The translations under genes and the position numbers were made by a program. 64,000 bases of DNA from Escallonia rubra. Its lineage: Eukaryota; Streptophyta; Magnoliopsida; Escalloniales; Escalloniaceae. The notes under the pieces are model-generated. The model made no database searches. It had not been told where the DNA came from and saw nothing but the letters and a program-made list of their open reading frames with translations. The stretch's first letter is position 1. Every line of letters begins with the position of its first letter. Of the stretch, positions 56,848 through 64,000 are shown piece by piece. The stretch is from contig JAVXUO010001025.1 of assembly GCA_033065855.1 (NCBI GenBank), positions 124,001-188,000 on the forward strand, written 5' to 3'.

Positions 56848-57290
56848 ATGGCTTCTGCTTCGGTGAACAGGGACGTTTCAGTCAGCAGGCACTTCTTCAA
56901 GGTCATGATGTCTGGTTTTCATACAAAACTTGTATGTCATCCCGCTTTCTTTGTGTTTTGGTGTGTGTTAAAAGTTTTTTCTTTGGTTAAAAACTTACAT
57001 GTCTTACTGTATTATGAATATGTTAAGCCATACCGGTAGCATTTTGGAGATTGCTTACCACATTGAGATTTGAAGCAACTTTAACCGGCCGCAAGAGGTC
57101 ATGGCTTGTTAAATTGAAGAAGAAGGTTGGCCAAAAGGTTCTTTGCTTCGACGAGGGTTAGAACGAATTCGTGCAACAGCATGACCTCCATCTAGGAGAC
57201 TTTGTAATCTTTGAACACATGGGACAAATGTGTTTTCAAGTGCTGGTGTTTGATCAAAGCACTTGTGAAAAACTTTTCCCCCAATGTTGA
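56848..57290 (+). pseudogene. B3 DNA-binding domain (REM-like) fragment captured by the CACTA element
   Basis: Exon 1, 56848-56931, is 28 codons from a real ATG: SVSRHFFKVMMSGFHTKL, the first strand and loop of a plant B3 domain. A GTATGT donor follows at 56932. The second part (about 57060-57290) reads GRKRSWLVKLKKK, VLCFDEG, a TAG where Trp is usual, NEFVQQHDLHLGDFVIFEHM and FQVLVFDQSTCEK, then TGA at 57288-57290, the second half of the same domain. The best acceptor near 57045 is not in a clean frame. B3 proteins of the REM group are plant transcription factors; the fragment stops after one domain, whereas most family members have one to several domains plus other sequence. With the stop and poor splice site it is probably a pseudogene, though parts could be transcribed. 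Confidence 0.8.
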
Positions 57291-57569
57291 ACTCTGAGCC
57301 GTAATTAGACAATATTTTAAATTAATCGCATCGGATATGTACATTTTGAACAATTTTGTGTTATTTGAACATTGACTATTTGTTTGATAATTTTAGGTTG
57401 TTAATTGTGCATTTCATAACTGTGATTACTGATCAATGATTTGTTAATTGATGATTTTATATTTTTAATCGTGTATTTGAGATATTGAGATTGTTGACGA
57501 AGGATGGTACCTAATTGGATTGAATTTTTTATTACAGGTTTGGGAATTAAAAAATTAAAAAAAATGACT

Positions 57570-57870
57570 TTAACTTTTAGCGACAGATTAATTTCGTCGC
57601 TAAAATTTTTATCCTGCTTCAATTTCGTCAAAAAGAAAATAAATTAAAGTACATAAAACAGAATTAGCGACGGATATTCCGTTACTAATTTAGAAATAAA
57701 TCTGTCGCCAAACATTCTATATTAGACGACGGATTTTATAATTCCGTTGCAAAACTTTTAGTAACGGCCTTTTATTCGAAGGACTTTTAACGACGGTAAT
57801 TCCGTCGCTCAAAGTTTTAGCGACGGAATATAGGCTTTTAGCGACGGATTTTACCATCGCTAAAGGCCTT
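57570..57870. repeat. CACTA subterminal repeats, right
   Basis: AGCGACAGATTAATTTCGTC, TTAGCGACGGAT, AACGACGGTAATTCCGTCG and further copies mirror the left array. Confidence 0.8.
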
Positions 57871-57886
57871 ATTCCTTGTAGTGACT

Positions 57887-59089
57887 GCATTTCTTTCTCA
57901 TCCATTTTGAACAAAATTTAGCTGCTACAATTGATGTTTATTTTTTCACACACACACACATATATATATAATAAAAGTGCGTTAAAATTTTTGTTGTGTC
58001 TACAGTTGCCAGAATTTGGATTTTTGGAAATTGCGTTGTATGGTATACCAGTCGGTGTCGCAATATCCGTGTCCTTGTACCTAACTTAAAATCATAGGTT
58101 ATTTCGCCCGTGCTCGATGAGTTGAAATTCTATTGGATACTTGAGTATCTATCCATTTGTCTAATTTAGCATTTTCCTTGTAGTTAAACTGGATGGAACT
58201 CAACTCTTCAAAGTCATGTAAATGCTAATGGAAAGTTAAGCAGGTAATTTGTGACGCTTGTAGTGCTTTGCAAGATTTGAAGCTATCTTCGTCCATTTTT
58301 GACATTATAGCTATCTCCGGCATATTCGTGGAACAGTGCTGCCTTACACAACTAGATCACTTATTTCTACAATAGACGAAAAACTTTGTATCGTATGCGT
58401 TTATGATATGTTGATCTCACATATTTGGTGTTGTACTAAGAGGATGATTGTATGAGTTGTACATTTTAGAAGTGAAAATTTTGAATGTTTCGAATTAATT
58501 TTTGAATTGCATAAGGCTAATTTTTTAAATATTTACTATATTTGCCGATTTAATTAATTGCTAAATTAAGAATCCTGTTCAAAATAATGTTTTAAAATCT
58601 TTAGCAACATTAATATGTTTAACCTTAGTTTTTATAACTCTTATTATATTAGAAACACAATGCGAAGAGGTGTCATGAGCTATAATTGTATTTCTCACCT
58701 CAGTTATTAGAGATTATAATTCAGGATCCTGAATCTAGCTCGAGTAAGTTAATAAAATATTTTAAAAAGTTATAAAAAGTGTATCAATGCATACCACATT
58801 CAAGAAACAAAAAGAGATTAACATCTTATGAAAAAAAAATCTATTTTTGCTAAAACTATAATTGTTGGTAAGAAATTTTTAATACTTTATTTATAAAAGT
58901 TTCAAGTAATTTGTCAAGACTATATTATTATTAAGTTTTTTTTGTGGTTCATCATATAACATCTCAAAACCAAGTCTCATAACTTCAAAAGTTAGGTTAA
59001 GAGTTCTTTACCTTTGCAATCGTAAATATCATAGTCCATTCTTATCTTTTTCATGAATCATTGTTTCAAGAAATCACCAATATTAAGAT
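57887..59089. other. AT-rich stretch without recognised gene
   Basis: Contains CACACACACACA then TATATATATA at 57948-57970. No ORF with recognisable motifs on either strand. Confidence 0.4.
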
Positions 59090-59146
59090 ACAAACATGAT
59101 ATCCAGTAAAATATTTTTTCGTCTCGTACACTTCTAAAATTACAGT

Positions 59147-59434
59147 CTTGATTAATTAGATGGTCATGCAATTGTTGCATAAAATATTTGCATAGGTATA
59201 TAAGTTTGCTTTAGTTCTTCTGAACTGTAAGTTTAAAGAATAATGAGTAGATTGTGTTACAGTGCCGTTACTAGATTTTTGCGTTCTTTAAGCTTTTTTT
59301 TTACATCGTCAAGCTGTACTGTAACACAATTTACTTATTGTTCTTTCAACTTACAGTTCAAAGGAACCAAAGTAAACATATATGCGTATGCAAATATTAC
59401 GCAAGAATTACATGACAATCTAATCAATATTTTA
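59147..59434. repeat. Long imperfect hairpin (MITE-like or small-RNA precursor-like)
   Basis: The left arm (about 59147-59263) and the reverse complement of the right arm (59318-59434) agree at roughly 85% by eye, with a perfect 13-bp ATTGTGTTACAGT / ACTGTAACACAAT next to a 54-nt loop. Further similarity out to about 59090 and 59480 is weak. No coding content; no clear duplication at the ends. Confidence 0.75.
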
Positions 59435-59696
59435 ATAGTCAAAATCAAAGTCTAGTACGTAAACATGTTTGTAGATAGAATTTAAACGTTGTACAATTGA
59501 TATTTAATTATAAGGTTTACAAATATCGTGATAATTATACCATGAATTTTAAAGAGTTTTATTTGTTTTCTAAATCCTTATATATGGGATATAATGTCAT
59601 GAGGTCTTATTTAAAAATGCTGACTTATAATTTGTTTATTAAATATATATATCACATTAGTAACGATGAATATCTTATGTATGTTACGGGCGCGTG

Positions 59697-59790
<94 letters not shown>
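59697..59790. repeat. (TC)n(TA)n microsatellite
   Basis: About 8 TC units followed by about 39 TA units (59713-59790). A second (AT)n run of about 41 bp lies at 60122-60162. Confidence 0.95.
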
Positions 59791-59791
<1 letters not shown>

Positions 59792-59884
59792 CTTCATTAC
59801 AATGTTATTTTTTCCCTTTCTAAATCTAATATGTTATTTTTGTCTTTTTCGATATGTGAATTTTTATATTCACATTATAGATTG

Positions 59885-60120
59885 GTTTTAAGAATATAAT
59901 AGTCAAAATGAAGTCATAATAAGTTAGTGTACGGATTAGGTTGAGTTATAAAATGTTTAGAATTAATTTTTAAATTATACTACCCTTATTATTCTTGTGA
60001 AATTAATCAAATTTAAATCGAAAGGCACCTATCAAAATCATTTTTTTTCTAAGTCTCGAAAGTTGTTTAATCTTAATTGTAACATTAATTTTTTCTTCTA
60101 AATCGAAAGTATTATTTTCG

Positions 60121-60165
<45 letters not shown>

Positions 60166-61147
60166 TTTTTATATTCATATTAGAGAGTAGTTTTAAAGAT
60201 ACAATAGTCAATATTAAGTTCTAATAAGTTAATGTAATGATAATGTTGAGTTTTAAAATGATTATAATTAGTTTTTAAATTTTGAGGACATAGTTGCTAG
60301 AAAGAAGCCGTAATAGATTAGTATATTAATTAAGTAGAATTTTAGAACGATTGATCACATTTTTTATTCTAAATCTCATAAGTTATTTTTTGGGTCTATG
60401 GATTTTAATTTTCATATTATAAAACACTTTTAAGGACATAATTGCCAATATGAAGTCTTAATAGATTAGTATATTGATTATGTAGCGTTTTAAAATGATT
60501 AGAATTAGTTTTTTAATTAATTTTTTCTTCTAAATTGAAAGTATTATTTTCGTTTTTATATATATGAGATATTATATTCACATTAAAGAGTAATTTTAAA
60601 GATACAATAGTCAATATTAAGTCCTACTATGTTAGTATAATGATAAGGTCAAGTTTTAAAATGATTAGAATTAGTTTTTTAATTTCAAAGACATAATTGT
60701 CAAAAAGAAGTCTTAATAAATTAGTATATTGATTATGTAGAATTTTAGAATGATTGATCATGTTTTTTATTCTAAACCTCATAAGTTATTTTTTGGCTCT
60801 AAGGATTTTAATTTCATATTCGAAAACGCTTTTAAGGACATAATTGTCAAAATTAAGTCTTAATATATTAGTATATTCACTTTTTCTTTAATATTCAGTC
60901 CTAATAAGTTAGTATAATGAGAAGGTTGAGTTTTAGAATCATTAGAATTATTTTTTGAATTTTAAAGACATAATTGTCAAAAAGAAGTCTTAATAGATTT
61001 GTATATTGATTATGTAAAATTTTAGAATGATTGATCATGTTTTTTATTCTAAACCTCAAAAGTTATTTTTTGGGTATATGAATTTTAATTTCATACTAGA
61101 AAACACTTTTAATGGCATAATTGTCAAAATTAAGTCTTAATAGATTA
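59885..61147. repeat. Degenerate tandem array cut by the Sirevirus insertion
   Basis: Units contain, in order, AGTCNTAATARRTTAGTATA, GTAGAATTTTAGAATGATTGATCATG, TTTTTTATTCTAAACCTCATAAGTTA and GGATTTTAATTTCATATT. Starts can be recognised near 60180, 60586 and 60894 (about 310-410 bp apart) with shorter sub-repeats of ACATAATTGTCAAAAWGAAG. The last unit ends abruptly at 61147, where the LTR begins. Confidence 0.65.
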
Positions 61148-62404
61148 TGAAACCAATAAAATAACCCTAGAGGGGGGCTGAATAGGGTTTTAAGACTACT
61201 TTAAAATTTAACAACCAACAAACCTCAATCTCAAAAACTCAAGTAAACAAACAACCAATCTCAACACAATATGTAAAACAATAATGTAAAGAGAGAAGGG
61301 TTTAGAGATACTTGACATGAAGAATTAAATGGTTCGGCTTGATATACCCACAAGCCTACGTCCACCCCTTCAAGGAAGTCCCTTGAAAGGCCCTAGAATC
61401 CACTAGTATGATCTTCCTTACGGGTCAAGATCGAACCTCTTACAATCCCTTGATGCTATACCCACATCAAGAACAAGCTTTGACAAACCCAAAGCTCCAA
61501 AGCTTGACAACCCCAAGCTTTGATACAAGAACCTTTCAATGAAGAAATGAGTACAAGATTTCACTCTTAAGAAGTAGATGAGTACAAGTTGAAGTACTAG
61601 AACAAGAGAGATGAGTGTATGATGACTTATGAAAGTGTATCTCTCTAATGTAAGCTCACAATAAATGCTCTCTTGAAAATGATGAGAAATCAATGAAAAC
61701 AAGAGAGATTTGAACAATTGCTTTGATCTTTGAGAATATGAAAGATAGGAGAGCTTTGAATGCAATTGATGAATGAAAACAATGCCTAAGATGAGTATTT
61801 ATAGAGCTGGGAATAAATATGACCGTTTGGGGTTAGGTAGGGTATTAAATGCGCCAAACGGTAAATGCAGTCGACTGCATTGCCCATTGCAGTCGACTGT
61901 AACCCAAAAAGTAGCCGTTGGAAATTCAAATTTCCAACTTGCAGTCGACTGTAATGCAATGCAGTCGACTGTAATAGGCTATTGGAAGTATTGCAGTCGA
62001 CTACATTCAATGCAGTCGACTGTAATACCCTACTGCCCAACATGCAGTCGACTGCATCCCTGAAAATGCAGTTTCCTGTTTTTAAAGCATGAAAAACTTT
62101 TTATGCATGCAAGGGAAACCTATGGGCAAGTTCTAGGTATACAGTCATCGTAACGATCATCTCTCTATGTCTAGTTTACAAAGACGGAAATAAAAGCATG
62201 AAAACTTCAATCGTCGAATTTCCTCTTTGATGCGTTCCGTTGAGAGTCTTTGACCGTGTTGCTCGTCTAATAATCCGTTTGCATGAGTATGAGATTGTTC
62301 CTATTGCTTCATCAACTCAATGCATGTTTAGACAGCATAATCATCAATGTTAGTTATCATCAAAATCAAATATAATCCTAGGTTAAATAACCGTAGGGTT
62401 AACA
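61148..62404 (-). repeat. Sirevirus 3' LTR, copy 2
   Basis: 1257 bp on the minus strand, TGTTAACCCTACGG ... TTATTTTATTGGTTTCA. It matches 4074-5297; the length difference is largely in the palindrome region. Confidence 0.9.
61795..62056 (-). promoter_or_regulatory. LTR U3 promoter with seven CAGTCGACTG palindromes
   Basis: Motifs at about 61866, 61888, 61940, 61960, 61991, 62011 and 62043 (the first and last are the full 14-bp TGCAGTCGACTGCA; the others differ in the outer bases). The TATA box (CTATAAATAC in the minus sense) is at about 61795-61806. Confidence 0.7.
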
Positions 62405-62963
62405 ATCTCCCCATTTTTTATGATGGCAAACATTGATTCAAATAATATGAGATATATAAGATAATATGCGAAATGAAGCATAACAATCTCAATTAAAAAC
62501 TATAAGGAGTCGTGAGAAGAAATCATGACAAAACGCTCCCCCTATCTTAATCAATGTAGGGCTCCCCCTAACTTAAGGAATATATGCTCATAACAAGTCC
62601 ACTCAAGTCCACACAAATATGAATCAACAATATTTTCTCCCCTTTTGACATCATTGAAAAAGATCAAGGGTGTGTGTGAAAGTGATCAACGTATGTATCC
62701 ATCCATGGATAATCATTATAGCCAACAAGGGCATTCAAAAACAAGAAAGCATAAGTACTTGAATAACTATCAAAAGGTATATCAAGACTAGTAATAATAG
62801 CACATAAAAGACGTAATATAAATCAAACGTGCCACAAGAGAAGCGAGAATCAAAGTGCTAAATTAAACCAAGTTTTAATAATACTACGCATAACATTCAT
62901 GACAAGTTTTGAAATACATAAACGAGTCTGAGAGCATAAGCAAATAAAGACATAAATCAAGTC
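62405..62963 (-). other. Multiplied polypurine tracts, copy 2
   Basis: On the minus strand, G-rich tracts at 62405-62425 (AAAAAATGGGGAGAT, abutting the LTR), 62537-62548 (AAGATAGGGGGAGC), 62563-62575 (AGTTAGGGGGAGC) and 62634-62647 (AAAAGGGGAGAAAA) correspond one to one with those of copy 1. Confidence 0.75.
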
Positions 62964-64000
62964 CTAACGCCTAAGGACCCGATGGTGGAGGTGGTGGATG
63001 AAAGAAGTCCTCCTCGGACACTGAATCCCACAATGATCCTCCATGCGAGAGAGGCGTCGACTGAACTGGCTATGGGCGAGATCCATCCGACTGAAACCGG
63101 CATGCATATGCTGCTGCATCATATCTAAGAGTGCGAGGATCGCGTCATATCCAAAAGTAGAAGGACCGAAAGAAGTGCCCGCCTCATATGTACTCGAAAA
63201 GATCAATGGAGGTGAATCACGATCAATCCCGTCGCCGGCAGCTCGATCAACATCAGCATCAACATCAACATCAACATCAACATCATCATCACCATCAGCC
63301 TCATCAGCCTCATCCTCATCATCATCGACAGGGACATCGTCCATGTCAGGCTCCGGTAAGAAGCGGTCATGACCATCTAAAAGGCCCTTTCTACGAAGGG
63401 TAGAGCTGTCTAGTACGAGGTGCCTAGTAACCTCAATATACTCACCCAGAAGAGGTATGTCAAAGGCAGCAAGAATGCGAGTGAGTAGGAGGCCATATGG
63501 TAGAGCTAAGGCAGGATGTGAGGCGCTCCTAATCATGTTTAACATGATGAGACGAGGGAGGTTAAGCGGTGTGCCAGAGCGAAAGAAGGTCAGGAGCTGA
63601 ACGTCTAAGTAAGAAACAAGTGAAAGACCTCCAGTTCTGGGAATGACGTTATGAGCGATGATATGATGGAACAGACGAGAGAGAGGTGGTAGGTCACGGA
63701 GGCTAGGCTTGCTCGCAACCCGAACCTGTCGACAATGAAGTGTGTGTCGAAGCTGCTCCTCAATAGTAAAAGGTCGGTCAAACCAATGTGACTGACCAGC
63801 GACAGGGATCATTTCTAACGAAAATGAGAAATCACTGTCGGGGAGGTCTAGAATAGTGGCTAGACGTGACTGTGAGAATGAAATGCGGCGTCCAAAAACA
63901 TAGGACGTGAGGGTACAAGACTCAGTAGCAATGCGCCAATTCAAATTCTCATAAAATAAGCGGATTGCATCAGGATAATATAGAGTGGTGTTCCTATCAG
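62964..64000 (-). CDS. Extra Sirevirus ORF, long open copy, 5' end outside the window
   Basis: About 345 codons without a stop, continuing past the right edge (the frame is open through YYPDAIRLFYENLNW). The first 210 residues are a compact region with FGRRISFSQSRLA, LDLPDSDFSFSLEM, SHWFDRPFTIEEQLRH, SRLFHHIIAHNVIPR, SYLDVQLLTFF, LNLPRLIMLNMIRSASHP, YGLLLTRILAAFDIP and EYIEVTRHLVLDS; then an Asp-rich stretch with (DV)n repeats, then a Ser/Thr tail. Compared with copy 1, one base is missing near 63020, so the last 15 or so residues are out of frame. No signal peptide or transmembrane span in the visible part. Its place after pol is that of the Sirevirus env-like gene, but the sequence looks soluble and resembles the uncharacterised plant transposon-protein family; function unknown. 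Confidence 0.78.
   Translation of the reverse strand, partial: DRNTTLYYPDAIRLFYENLNWRIATESCTLTSYVFGRRISFSQSRLATILDLPDSDFSFSLEMIPVAGQSHWFDRPFTIEEQLRHTLHCRQVRVASKPSLRDLPPLSRLFHHIIAHNVIPRTGGLSLVSYLDVQLLTFFRSGTPLNLPRLIMLNMIRSASHPALALPYGLLLTRILAAFDIPLLGEYIEVTRHLVLDSSTLRRKGLLDGHDRFLPEPDMDDVPVDDDEDEADEADGDDDVDVDVDVDADVDRAAGDGIDRDSPPLIFSSTYEAGTSFGPSTFGYDAILALLDMMQQHMHAGFSRMDLAHSQFSRRLSRMEDHCGIQCPRRTSFIHHLHHRVLRR

Larger units (their letters stand above)
44856..57883. mobile_element. Non-autonomous CACTA (En/Spm) element carrying a B3 fragment
   Basis: CACTACAAGAAAATACC at 44856 and CCTTGTAGTG ending at 57883 are inverted termini, flanked by the 3-bp duplication ACT (44853-44855 and 57884-57886). Subterminal arrays of TAGCGACGGA / TCCGTCGCTAAA fill 44875-45190 and 57570-57870. 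Without the nested LTR element (46519-55991) it is about 3.55 kb. The left part has a CT-rich leader (45200-45370) with a GTAAGT donor near 45381; the right part has a B3-domain pseudogene and a minisatellite. No transposase was recognised. Confidence 0.9.
61148..64000 (-). mobile_element. Ty1/copia Sirevirus-type retrotransposon, copy 2 (3' part)
   Basis: Same family as 1-5297 in the opposite orientation: 3' LTR, multiplied polypurine tracts and the extra ORF, which runs to the window edge. pol and the 5' LTR lie beyond 64000. The interior flank at 61143-61147 is GATTA; its partner is outside the window. Confidence 0.9.

Noticed and set aside
61866-62056. Regularly repeated palindromes as a CRISPR array
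   Set aside because: Motifs are 10-14 bp, irregularly spaced, in a plant LTR upstream of a TATA box; no cas genes, no spacers of constant length.
63043-63403. Plus-strand ORFs with Ser/Thr or His/Gln repeats
   Set aside because: Antisense shadow of the Asp-rich stretch of the minus-strand Sirevirus ORF.

Overview
The window is plant nuclear DNA, most likely from a eudicot, and is built almost entirely of transposable elements. I found no intact host gene, rRNA, tRNA or CRISPR array. The plant call rests on element types with clear target-site duplications (TSDs): a Sirevirus-type Ty1/copia element with an extra ORF after pol, Tekay-like Ty3/gypsy elements primed by initiator Met-tRNA, En/Spm (CACTA) elements with CACTACAAGAAA ends, Mutator-like elements (MULEs) with 9-bp TSDs, a Helitron, plant LINE remains, and captured fragments of plant genes (a B3 domain and an alkenal reductase exon). 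The species cannot be named from the sequence. Four N bases (9793, 23947, 46138, 47933) and several homopolymers suggest draft quality.

Layout. 1-5297: 3' part of a Sirevirus (RT/RNase H remains, extra ORF, 3' LTR). 5298-9395: a CA-rich block, then two related MULEs arranged as a large inverted repeat. 9396 to about 11450: one-ended CACTA element with a Ptta/En/Spm-type gene. 12190-30700: an old LINE split by a 10.97-kb gypsy element (12346-23317, TSD GTTAA, with two MULEs nested in its left LTR) and by a 5-kb Helitron (23942-28906). 30750-37500: a MuDR transposase remnant split by a nearly intact copia element (30912-37056, TSD AAAGG). 39271-44380: a LINE ORF1-like remnant split by a PIF/Harbinger-like element (40046-44310) with a decayed MYB/SANT gene. 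44856-57883: a 13-kb CACTA element (TSD ACT) that carries a B3-domain pseudogene and is interrupted by an LTR element with 3.5-kb LTRs and only 442 bp between them; one of those LTRs holds a small non-autonomous copia element with a 383-codon ORF. 57884-61147: AT-rich DNA with a long hairpin and a degenerate tandem array. 61148-64000: a second Sirevirus copy in the opposite orientation.

The most interesting signals are: (1) the Sirevirus, where a palindrome (core CAGTCGACTG) is clustered upstream of the LTR TATA box and again between pol and the extra ORF, followed by a predicted 705-bp leader intron, which suggests an internal promoter for the extra ORF; (2) the non-autonomous copia element with an acidic ORF that I do not recognise beyond a Gag-like start; (3) the LTR element whose very long LTRs seem to contain a 2.76-kb leader intron; (4) host-gene capture by a CACTA element (B3) and a Pack-MULE (alkenal reductase); (5) a hairpin with arms of about 115 nt near 59.3 kb. 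All intactness calls are by eye; no alignment or database search was run.
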